Assembly (NCBI GenBank): GCA_030665705.1
Contig: DAOUZG010000076.1
Location: 1 to 8,001, forward strand
DNA: 8,001 nucleotides
Origin: Deltaproteobacteria bacterium
Lineage (GTDB): Bacteria > Myxococcota_A > UBA9160 > SZUA-336
Direction: 5' to 3'
Below are positions 1 to 6,118 of this stretch, piece by piece. The notes beneath the pieces are model-generated. The model ran no database searches, was not told where the DNA came from, and was given only the letters and a program-made list of their open reading frames with translations. Each line of letters starts with the position of its first letter. The first letter of the stretch is position 1. The position numbers and the translations under genes are program-made.

Positions 1-159
1 GGACGTCCGATCGGTTGTCGCAGAATGCCATCTGTTGACTCAGCCGAGCATAGCGCGACATCCCAGGCAGGCCAGGGACGTACACGAAGAGTGACCAGGA
101 TCACGTGCGGCACTCGCGGGCGGGGCGGTCGCAGCAGCCAACCCGGGGAGAAGTCCGGT
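1..159. other. Non-coding or edge stretch downstream of dtd
   Basis: I see no gene here that I can support. Two edge fragments are possible. On the minus strand an ATG at 61..59 opens a frame to the window edge (it begins MSRYARLSQQ), but it lacks a clear ribosome-binding site. On the plus strand an open frame from the left edge ends at a TGA at 92-94 and could be the tail of an upstream gene. Neither resembles a family I know. The octamer GGACGTCC at 1-8 is a perfect palindrome but too short to interpret. No terminator hairpin with a T-run follows the dtd stop. Confidence 0.3.
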
Positions 160-609
160 CTAGAAGACGCGCCGGCTATCGACCAGGAGAGTGACCGGCC
201 CGTCGTTGGTGAGCTCCACCTCCATATACGCACGGAAGCGGCCGGTGATGACCGAAACCCCGAGCTGTCGGACCTGCTCGACGAGGAGCTCGATCAGCGG
301 CTCAGCCTCCTCGGGGGGAGCGGCGTCGGCGTAGCTCGGCCGGCGACCCTTGCGGCAGTCGCCGAGGAGCGTGAACTGCGAGACCAACCCGAGCGTCCCC
401 CCGATGTCGAGAAGGGAACGATTCATGCGACCCTCCTCATCGCGAAAGACCCGGAGGTGCACCAACTTCTCGGCCATCTGGCGGACATCCTCCGCCGTAT
501 CGCCGCGCGCGACCCCGATCAGGGCGACAAGCCCCTGCCCCATTCGACCGGCAAGCTCCCCCTCGGCCCGAACTTCGGCCTGACTCACCCGCTGTGCAAC
601 CGCTCTCAT
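160..609 (-). CDS. dtd: D-aminoacyl-tRNA deacylase (Dtd)
   Basis: Cytoplasmic proofreading enzyme that hydrolyses D-amino acids (and mischarged glycine) from tRNA, recycling the tRNA. The 149-residue product has the usual family length and begins MRAVAQRV, the standard Dtd N-terminus. Both family signatures are present: SQFTL at residues 77-81, followed by GRRPSY at 88-93, and the cross-subunit Gly-cisPro motif in NDGPVT at 135-140. The start is the ATG at 609..607. The frame stays open further upstream, to 681, but that stretch has no family similarity and lies inside dcd. The ATG overlaps the stop of dcd as ATGA, and no clear Shine-Dalgarno precedes it, so translation is probably coupled to dcd. 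The family assignment is secure; the coupling is inferred. Confidence 0.95.
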   Translation of the reverse strand: MRAVAQRVSQAEVRAEGELAGRMGQGLVALIGVARGDTAEDVRQMAEKLVHLRVFRDEEGRMNRSLLDIGGTLGLVSQFTLLGDCRKGRRPSYADAAPPEEAEPLIELLVEQVRQLGVSVITGRFRAYMEVELTNDGPVTLLVDSRRVF

Positions 610-1121
610 GGGGAGCGCTGGTCCGCAAAGCGTCCCTGATACACGGCCTCTCCTTCGGTTCTCTCGAGTATCACCTGACAAATTCGAATACCCGGCTTCA
701 GCCTGAGGGACACCCTCGAGAGGTTTCGCATCTCCAGGACCTGATGGTTACTGACGCCCGGGTGCACGAAGCCGGAGGTGACGTGGACCGTGAGCCCCAG
801 GCGCGCGATCGAGCTTCGGCCGTCGATCCAGGCGCAGAGGTCGGGGGGGAGAAAGACCCGCTCTCGGGTAATCCCGTGGACGGTCTCCCCCGGCTCGAGA
901 ACAAAGCCGTCTCCGAGTTGCACGACCTCCGTGACCTCTCGGAAGTCCATGGCCGAATCGACATCGATCGGCTCCGAACCCTCCCCGGCCAGGATGCGCA
1001 CCTCCTCGCCCAGGTGCAGATCGACCGAGGCCGGCCCGACCTGCTCGGGGAAGAAGGGCTCGATGCGGAGTCGGCCTCGCTCGATCTCCGCCAGGATCTG
1101 ATCACGCGCCAGCACACACAT
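606..1121 (-). CDS. dcd: dCTP deaminase / dUTPase-family protein (Dcd-like)
   Basis: Member of the trimeric dCTP deaminase/dUTPase fold, which supplies dUMP for thymidylate synthesis by deaminating dCTP and/or hydrolysing dUTP. The product is 171 residues. Family landmarks are ASVDLHLG at 31-38, the PGE turn at 77-79, [10 protein letters not shown] at 101-110 (the Ser and Arg that contact the triphosphate in known enzymes), the catalytic-type Glu130 in VLEMRN, and a C-terminal YQGRF tail like the lid segment. One oddity is HPG at 120-122, where characterised dCTP deaminases have Asp-Pro-Gly, and the following residues also diverge. The activity (deaminase, dUTPase or bifunctional) is therefore less certain than the fold. 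The start ATG at 1121 has a GGGGAGG ribosome-binding site at 1135..1129, 7 nt upstream. It is the first gene of a pair with dtd, divergent from the GDPD gene. Confidence 0.85.
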   Translation of the reverse strand: MCVLARDQILAEIERGRLRIEPFFPEQVGPASVDLHLGEEVRILAGEGSEPIDVDSAMDFREVTEVVQLGDGFVLEPGETVHGITRERVFLPPDLCAWIDGRSSIARLGLTVHVTSGFVHPGVSNHQVLEMRNLSRVSLRLKPGIRICQVILERTEGEAVYQGRFADQRSP

Positions 1122-1150
1122 CCCTGTTCCTCCCCTGCCCCGCTTGTATT

Positions 1151-1167
1151 GGCTCCGGGCCCGAGCC
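1151..1167. promoter_or_regulatory. Imperfect 17-bp inverted repeat between dcd and the GDPD gene
   Basis: The 58-bp gap between the divergent starts at 1121 and 1180 contains GGCTC and GAGCC arms around a GC-rich centre. Seven of the eight symmetric pairs are complementary. It could be an operator serving both genes, or chance in GC-rich DNA. I see no convincing -35/-10 pair on either strand; TTGTAT at 1144-1149 is the nearest -35-like hexamer on the plus strand. Confidence 0.25.
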
Positions 1168-1179
1168 TAAGGTCTCGCC

Positions 1180-1983
1180 ATGCACCCGTACTTCGATTCG
1201 CCCACTCCACACCTCTTTGGCCATCGGGGCGCCAGCGCAAAGGCCCCCGAGAATACGCTCGTCGCGTTTGAACGGGCTTGGGCCTGTGGTGTCCCCTATC
1301 TGGAGACGGACTGCCACGCCACCCGCGACGGCGAGATCGTCATTCTTCACGATCCTGCGGTCGACCGCACCACCGACGGGAGCGGCCCCGCACGCGAGCT
1401 CCGTTTTTCGGAGGTGCAACGGCTGGACGCCGGCTTCCGGTTCACGCCGGACAGCGGGCGGACCTTTCCCTATCGCGGGCAAGGGATCCGCATTCCCCGG
1501 CTCGTCGAGGTTCTGGAGCACTTTCCCGAGGCGAGGATCAACCTCGAGGTCAAGGCTGAGGACCCGGAGGCGGCCGACGAGGTCCTCCGGATCGTGCGGC
1601 AGACCGGGGCCGCGCCGCGCATGCTCCTGGCCGCGGAGAAGGACGGCGTCCTGGAGCACATTCGCAAGCTGGCTCCCGGCACCGCCATCGGTTCCTCGCT
1701 CGGGGACATCGTGGCGTTCTTCCAGGCATTCCGTGAAGGAGAGATCGAAGGCCACACCCCCCGCGGTCAGGCACTCCAGATCCCTCCGCGGTTCATGGGG
1801 GAAGACCTGGTGACACCTGAGAGCGTCAAGGCGGCGCACCGTCTGGGTCTGCGGATCCACGTCTGGACGGTGAACGAGCCCGAGGAGATGGTTCGCCTGC
1901 TCCGCTGCGGCGTGGACGGCCTCATGTCGGACGATCCGGAAACCCTGGTTCGTGTCGCACGCGAGCACGCAGGCGCGCGCTAG
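1180..1983 (+). CDS. Glycerophosphodiester phosphodiesterase (GDPD/UgpQ family)
   Basis: Predicted to hydrolyse glycerophosphodiesters (deacylated phospholipid head groups) to sn-glycerol 3-phosphate and an alcohol. The product is 267 residues with no signal peptide, so it is probably cytoplasmic like UgpQ. The GDPD TIM-barrel signatures appear in order: [16 protein letters not shown] at 15-30 (catalytic His15 and Arg16), ETD at 42-44 (metal-binding Glu and Asp), [11 protein letters not shown] at 57-67 (second catalytic His57), NLEVK at 121-125 (Glu123, Lys125), and the C-terminal [10 protein letters not shown] and [10 protein letters not shown] segments. The ATG at 1180 is preceded by a modest AAGG at 1169-1172. 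The last 62 bp overlap the 3' end of queG on the other strand. The substrate is not determined by the sequence, and no transporter lies beside it. Confidence 0.93.
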   Translation: MHPYFDSPTPHLFGHRGASAKAPENTLVAFERAWACGVPYLETDCHATRDGEIVILHDPAVDRTTDGSGPARELRFSEVQRLDAGFRFTPDSGRTFPYRGQGIRIPRLVEVLEHFPEARINLEVKAEDPEAADEVLRIVRQTGAAPRMLLAAEKDGVLEHIRKLAPGTAIGSSLGDIVAFFQAFREGEIEGHTPRGQALQIPPRFMGEDLVTPESVKAAHRLGLRIHVWTVNEPEEMVRLLRCGVDGLMSDDPETLVRVAREHAGAR

Positions 1984-3022
1984 CTCCCCGCGCCGCCTCG
2001 GCCACTCCCGCCTCCGAGCTCTGCAGGTGCTGCTCCACGAGCGGTAGAAGCTGTGGCTCTCCGGAGTTCCCCGCGGCGACGAGTGCGTTGCGCCGGATGC
2101 CGGCCAGCTTGGCGCGTCGGATCGCCGATCCGCGCAGGCGGCGACGCACCGCCTCGGCATCTATCGACAGGAGCTCTGCCAGGGAGGGAGCCTTCCACTC
2201 CCGCCGTGGGGCGAAGCGCGGCTCGGCGCTCCGCGGTCGACCCGGCTTCTGGTTCCACGGGCAGACCTCCTGGCAGAGGTCGCAGCCGAACACGTGGCTG
2301 CCGATGCCCGCCTCGAGCAACTCGGGGATCGACCCACGGAGCTCGATCGTGAGGTAGGAGATACACCGGCGCGCGTCGAGCACGTACGGCTCGGGAAAGG
2401 CGTCGGTCGGGCACGCATCGAGGCAGGCACGGCAGGTCCCGCAGTGGTCCGCGGCCGGCGCATCGGGCGCGAGCTCGAGATCGGTCAGGACGACTCCCAG
2501 AAAAAGGTACGACCCGAGTGCGGGATCGATCAGGCACGTGTTCTTGCCGATCCAACCTACGCCGGCCCGTGCGCCCAGCAGCTTCTCGGGCACGGGGCCG
2601 GTGTCGACGTAACGCCGGTATTGCGCGTCCGGAAAGCGCCGCTGGAGAGCCTCGACGAGGGTATCGAGGCGTTCGCCCACAATGCGGTGGTAGTCCTCGC
2701 CCCAGGCGTAGCGCGACACCCATCCCCGGTCCGACGGCCGAGCAGCCCGGGAGTCTGGCTCCCCGGTGTCATAGACCAGCGCACAGACAATCACGCTTTG
2801 CGCACCGGGAAGCACGCGGTCGGGATCGACACGCTCCTCGAGCCGACGTGCGAGGTAGTCCATCTCACCCGCGTAGCCCCGCTCGAGCCACTCGCGGAGG
2901 CGCGCCGACTCCGGAAAGGGCTCGACACGGGCGATCCCGACGCGCTCGAACCCGACCGAGCGCGCGACCTCGTGGACGTGCTCTTTGTTCGATGCGGTCG
3001 GGTCGTGTCGGATCCGGGCCAT
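1922..3022 (-). CDS. queG: Epoxyqueuosine reductase QueG
   Basis: Performs the last step of queuosine synthesis, reducing epoxyqueuosine to queuosine at wobble position 34 of tRNAs with GUN anticodons, using cobalamin and two [4Fe-4S] clusters in the cytoplasm. The 366-residue length is normal for the family. [10 protein letters not shown] holds the probable proton-donor Asp140, followed by GWIGKN at 156-161. The ferredoxin-like cysteines are C194, C197, C200, C204 and C220, C247, C250, C254 (in [12 protein letters not shown] and [13 protein letters not shown]). IELRGSIPE (226-234) is diagnostic of QueG. A HEAT-like helical C-terminus spans about 300-350. The start ATG at 3022 has GGAAGGGA at 3038..3031, 8 nt upstream. 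The tail overlaps the GDPD gene convergently. No other queuosine gene is in the window. Confidence 0.95.
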   Translation of the reverse strand: MARIRHDPTASNKEHVHEVARSVGFERVGIARVEPFPESARLREWLERGYAGEMDYLARRLEERVDPDRVLPGAQSVIVCALVYDTGEPDSRAARPSDRGWVSRYAWGEDYHRIVGERLDTLVEALQRRFPDAQYRRYVDTGPVPEKLLGARAGVGWIGKNTCLIDPALGSYLFLGVVLTDLELAPDAPAADHCGTCRACLDACPTDAFPEPYVLDARRCISYLTIELRGSIPELLEAGIGSHVFGCDLCQEVCPWNQKPGRPRSAEPRFAPRREWKAPSLAELLSIDAEAVRRRLRGSAIRRAKLAGIRRNALVAAGNSGEPQLLPLVEQHLQSSEAGVAEAARGASARLRARVRHEPGFPDRPT

Positions 3023-3038
3023 CGCTACAGTCCCTTCC

Positions 3039-3662
3039 GTGCTGCAAACGTACCGGGCCCTGCTCCTCTCCGCCCTCGTGGCCCTCGGGAGTGGCTGTGC
3101 CCATGAGGTGGTCCTCCTCGAGCCTTCGACACCCGTATCGCAAGCAACCGAGGCGCCTGAGCCGCCCGCCTACCCCCTCGGTTTGACGGTCTCCGTCCTG
3201 CCGGGGGCGTTCGACCGTTGCCGACTCCAGCCCCGGGGGGTTCTGGAACGCTTCGCGGCCGCGCTCCGCGAGGCGCGGCTGTTTCAGGGGATCCTCTTTC
3301 CGGTTCCGGCGGACGTTCAAACCACCTGGGAGATCGAGATCGTGGCGGCCGACTCCGCTTACGAGCCAGACTCGAATCTCTGGAAGGCCATTATCGCCAC
3401 GGCGATTCTCCCGGCGGCGTTCTTCGTGAAGCTGCAGAACGACTACACGTTGGAGCTCGAGGCGCTTTTGCTCGAGAACCGGGTTGTGGTCGGCTCCTAC
3501 AGGGGTGAGGCGCGGATCCGGCACCGCTACGGACAGTACGCGAACCGTTCGACCATCGACGCCGAGGGCGTGGAGATCGCGGTCCGAGCGGCCACGGAGG
3601 GAGTTCTGGCCCGCATGAGGGCGGACCTGGAGCGCATCCGGAAGATCGTTCTCTCGCGCTAA
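3039..3662 (+). CDS. Putative lipoprotein of unknown function
   Basis: I do not recognise the family. With the GTG start at 3039 the product is 207 residues and begins with a lipoprotein-like signal: an Arg at 6, a hydrophobic core [10 protein letters not shown] at 7-16, and a lipobox-like GSGC with Cys20. A Pro-rich linker (about 30-46) follows, then a mixed alpha/beta body with an internal hydrophobic stretch at 117-130 ([14 protein letters not shown]) and a beta-like [19 protein letters not shown] segment. This suggests an outer-membrane-anchored periplasmic protein. No Shine-Dalgarno precedes the GTG. A TTG at 2985 is an alternative in-frame start, but it would overlap queG and put a poor 18-residue extension before the signal. 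It lies just upstream of, and is probably co-transcribed with, the PDZ gene. Confidence 0.7.
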   Translation: MLQTYRALLLSALVALGSGCAHEVVLLEPSTPVSQATEAPEPPAYPLGLTVSVLPGAFDRCRLQPRGVLERFAAALREARLFQGILFPVPADVQTTWEIEIVAADSAYEPDSNLWKAIIATAILPAAFFVKLQNDYTLELEALLLENRVVVGSYRGEARIRHRYGQYANRSTIDAEGVEIAVRAATEGVLARMRADLERIRKIVLSR

Positions 3663-3667
3663 GCAGG

Positions 3668-3672
3668 GGAGG
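3668..3672 (+). promoter_or_regulatory. Shine-Dalgarno GGAGG that points to an ATT start
   Basis: A strong GGAGG (within GGGGAGGAG at 3666-3674) lies 6 nt after the lipoprotein stop and 7 nt before ATT at 3680. No ATG, GTG or TTG lies at a usable distance in the following frame. It is the main evidence for the start assigned to the PDZ protein. Confidence 0.55.
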
Positions 3673-3679
3673 AGCGGTA

Positions 3680-4570
3680 ATTCGACACGGGCCGAGGCTG
3701 ACGATCGCGACACTGTTCGGAGGGCTCGGCCTTCTCGTGGGGGTCGTCCTCGGGGTCGTGTTCGGTCCCGACTGGAGGTCCGCTCCCAACGACACTCGCG
3801 TACGGGCAAGCAGCCGCCCCGCCCCGACGGCCGAAAGAGCGCCCTCCCCCTTGCAGCGCGTGCTCGAGGCTGCCCCAGCCGGGGACCCCACCGACCGCGA
3901 AGAGCTCTGGGCCGCTCTCCAGGACGAGACCGAGGCGCGCGAGCGAATGGAGGAGGAGATCGCGGCTTTGGGGGAGGAGCTCGCTGAACTTCGAGACGGT
4001 CGTTCTACGCCGGATGCGGGCCAGGGCACGAAGGCCGCGGATCGTGAGCTCGAATCGGGAAGGCCCTGGTTCGACACCGACGGACTGATTGCGGCGGGGG
4101 TCGACCCGGTAGAGGTGGGCGAGCTCCGCGAGCGGTTCGAGAAGATCGAGCTGGCGCGTCTCTACCTGCGGGACCTCGCCCTTCGGGAGGGATGGATGGG
4201 GACGCAGCGCTACCGGGATGAATCGCGGGCCCTCGACGCGCGCTTCGAGGCGATCCGAGAGGAACTCGGGCCCGAGGCCTATGACCGGCTGCTCTTCGCG
4301 ATCGGGAGGCGCAACCGTGCACGCGTTCGAGATCTCCTCGAGGAGGCGCCCGCGCGTGAGGCGGGGATGCAGCCGGGTGACGTGATTCTCTCCTACGACG
4401 GGCGTCGGGTCTTCTCGATCTCGGAGCTTCGCCGCCTGACCACGGAGGGACAGGCCAGAGCGCGGGTCGAGGTGGTCGTCGATCGGAAGGGGAAGACGGT
4501 GAAGCTCTACATCCCGCGCGGGCCCCTAGGGGCACGCCTCGTTCCGACGCGACGAGCCCCGCTGGAGTAA
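3680..4570 (+). CDS. Membrane-anchored PDZ-domain protein, probable AUU start
   Basis: A 296-residue envelope protein of unknown specific role. From an ATT start the N-terminus is a basic stretch (RHGPR) followed by a hydrophobic helix at about 8-28, a signal anchor. A charged coiled-coil-like segment lies at about 72-107 (REELWAALQDETEAR, then EEEIAALGEELAELRD). A helical region at about 130-212 begins with WFDTDGLIAAG and contains LYLRDLALREGW. A C-terminal PDZ domain spans about 217-285 (AGMQPGDVILSYDGRRVF, then VEVVVDRKG). PDZ domains bind C-terminal or exposed peptides, so it is probably an adaptor or sensor; no protease domain is present. The conventional GTG at 3737 would cut the hydrophobic helix in half and has no ribosome-binding site. 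It follows the lipoprotein gene by 17 bp, which suggests an operon. Confidence 0.75.
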   Translation: MRHGPRLTIATLFGGLGLLVGVVLGVVFGPDWRSAPNDTRVRASSRPAPTAERAPSPLQRVLEAAPAGDPTDREELWAALQDETEARERMEEEIAALGEELAELRDGRSTPDAGQGTKAADRELESGRPWFDTDGLIAAGVDPVEVGELRERFEKIELARLYLRDLALREGWMGTQRYRDESRALDARFEAIREELGPEAYDRLLFAIGRRNRARVRDLLEEAPAREAGMQPGDVILSYDGRRVFSISELRRLTTEGQARARVEVVVDRKGKTVKLYIPRGPLGARLVPTRRAPLE

Positions 4571-4765
4571 TCGCCCGAACTCGAACCGCTCCCCACGCCT
4601 GGCTAGTCTCCTGTCCCGGGAGTTCCGACGCGTTTCCCGCGGCCGAGGCGCCGGGCTCGCAAGGCGCGCGAGCGAGGCATATCCGTCGTTATTCCGAGCG
4701 AGCGCAACGCAGAGATCGGCCCGCCAGGGCGACCTGGCGACGGGAGTGGTTTCTTGAGATGGGTT
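4571..4765. other. Convergent intergenic gap with two hairpins
   Basis: No gene seen. It separates the ends of the PDZ gene (plus) and the GH1 gene (minus). Hairpin one has arms GCTCGC at 4655-4660 and GCGAGC at 4668-4673. Hairpin two has arms CGCCAG at 4722-4727 and CTGGCG at 4734-4739 with a 6-nt loop. The octamer CGAGCGAG occurs at 4669-4676 and again at 4695-4702. Only a loose TTTCTT follows hairpin two on the plus strand, so neither hairpin is a classical intrinsic terminator. The arrangement looks like a dispersed intergenic repeat. Confidence 0.45.
4722..4739. terminator. Possible terminator hairpin between convergent genes
   Basis: A perfect 6-bp GC-rich stem with a 6-nt loop. On the plus strand a short T-rich stretch (TTTCTT, from about 4750) follows some 10 nt later, too far for a good intrinsic terminator. 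It may still help end transcription of the PDZ gene. Confidence 0.25.
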
Positions 4766-6065
4766 CTAGGGAAGCTCGTGGGGAACGAGTGTCCCTCGGC
4801 CGATCACCTCCCGAAACCAATCCCCCGAACGCTTCACCTGCCGCTTGCCGGTTTCGGGATCGAAGGTGATGAGCCCGAAACGCGCGTCCGAGAAGCCCTG
4901 GTGCCACTCGTAGTTGTCCACGGCGGTCCAGTGGAAGTACCCGCGGACGTCGACGCCGCGTTGCCGTGCACGGTTCAAAGCGGCGAGGTGTGCGGCGACG
5001 TATCGGATGCGGAACTCCTCGTCGACGGTCGGGCAGCCGTTCTCGGTCACGAGCAGCGGGACGCTCGGGAGCGCCTGTCCCACCCGCACGAGGCCCTCCT
5101 CCAAACCTCCGGGATGAACCGGGCGACCCATCGCATCGATCGGCGGCTCTTCGAGGTCCGAGTGGTAACCGACGCTGCCGTGCCTGAACTGCGTGCTGCA
5201 GTAGTAGTTGAAGCCGTATAGATCGAGTGCCCCCTTGAGGTGCGGGATCTCCTCCGGCTCCCGACCAGGCAGCTCCACGCATCCGGTCGCCAGTGCGCGC
5301 AGCGGAACCCCGTGGTACCAGGCGTCGAACTGCTCGGCGGCTCGCACGAGATCCGGGTCCCCCGAATCGGCGGGGTGCGGATCGACGTAGACCTCGATCG
5401 TCGCAACGGTGAGGTCCGGGTCGATCGACTTCAGGATCCGGTAGCCGTCGGCATGAAGGCGAAGCACGTGACGGGTCATCTCGAAGGCGGCGTCGCCGTC
5501 CCGGAGAAACGGCGGGTTCTCGCCGGTCAGGTACGAGCTCACGACGTAGATCATCGACTCGTTCTGGATGTGGAAGTGGCGTGCGCGTCCGTGCAGTGCC
5601 CTCCCCACCCGCTCGACGTACCGTCTGAAGTCGTCGTGGTTGTCCGGGTTCAGGAACCCCCCACGCTCGGCAAACCACTTCGGATGCGTAAAGTGAAAGA
5701 GGTTGACCCAGGGCGTCAGGCCTGCCTCGGTGGCCGCGTCACAGATCCTGCGGTAGCGGTCGAGCGCGGCTTCATCGATTCGTCCCCGCGCCGGCTCGAC
5801 CCGGCTCCACTCCGTGGAGAGCCGGTAGTGGCCGAAGCCCAGGCTCGCAGCCAGACCGAAATCCTCCTCGGCCCGCTCCCAGAATCCGTTGCCGAGGTTG
5901 GGGGGAACGCGTCCCGCACGTGCTGCCTCGGTCCAGTCGTTGGGAACCTCCCCCCCCCTCGGCCTGGAAGGCCGACGAAGCCACGCCCCAGAGAAAGTCG
6001 GGGCCGAAGCGGATCGACTCCGTGGGAAGGAGAGGCTTCCAGACGGAACGACCGGCGGAACGCAT
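4766..6065 (-). CDS. GH1 beta-glycosidase (beta-glucosidase-like), frame interrupted at a poly-G run
   Basis: Family 1 retaining glycoside hydrolase, probably cleaving beta-glucosides or related sugars in the cytoplasm (no signal peptide). As written the frame breaks. The 5' part reads to FLWGVASSAFQAEG, then a run of nine G (5958..5950) shifts it to a stop near 5772. Removing one G joins it to NDWTEAARAG and the rest, giving 432 residues, normal for GH1. Features in corrected numbering are SAFQAEG at 31-37, the LSTEWSR strand at 82-88, His124 in LFHFTHPKW, the acid/base Glu169 in QNES, the nucleophile Glu341 in TENG, and DNYEW with DARFGL near the C-terminus. QNES replaces the usual T-x-NEP. 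I chose ATG 6065 because AGGA lies 8 nt upstream; ATG 6074 is an alternative. It follows selD by 53 bp on the same strand. Confidence 0.85.
5950..5958 (-). repeat. Nine-base homopolymer (poly-G on the coding strand) at the GH1 frameshift
   Basis: Nine C on the plus strand, so nine G in the coding strand, at codons 36-39 of the GH1 gene. Eight G would keep the reading frame open through the whole enzyme. Such tracts are typical both of sequencing or assembly errors and of slipped-strand phase variation. Confidence 0.8.
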
Positions 6066-6118
6066 CGTCCTCATCCTACAGCCAGGCCGCACCCCGGTGC
6101 GCGAGAAGCTTCCGTCGC

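Noticed and set aside
35..63. TTGACT as a plus-strand -35 promoter element
   Set aside because: No -10-like hexamer at a 16-18 bp spacing and no gene downstream on that strand.
25..639. Plus-strand open frame of about 204 codons
   Set aside because: Mostly antisense to dtd, with biased low-complexity composition and no family resemblance; a product of high GC.
594..1271. Plus-strand open frame across dcd
   Set aside because: Antisense to the well-supported dcd gene and overlapping the start of the GDPD gene; no motifs.
1102..2160. Minus-strand open frame of about 352 codons
   Set aside because: Antisense to the GDPD gene, whose catalytic motifs are unmistakable; its own translation is rich in Arg, Pro and Gly without domains.
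2294..3106. Plus-strand open frame of about 270 codons
   Set aside because: Antisense to queG; no recognisable features.
2865..3809. Minus-strand open frame of about 314 codons
   Set aside because: Antisense to the lipoprotein gene and overlapping queG; very Arg-rich translation.
4689..5678. Minus-strand open frame of about 329 codons in another phase of the GH1 gene
   Set aside because: Out of frame with the GH1 motifs and without domain similarity.
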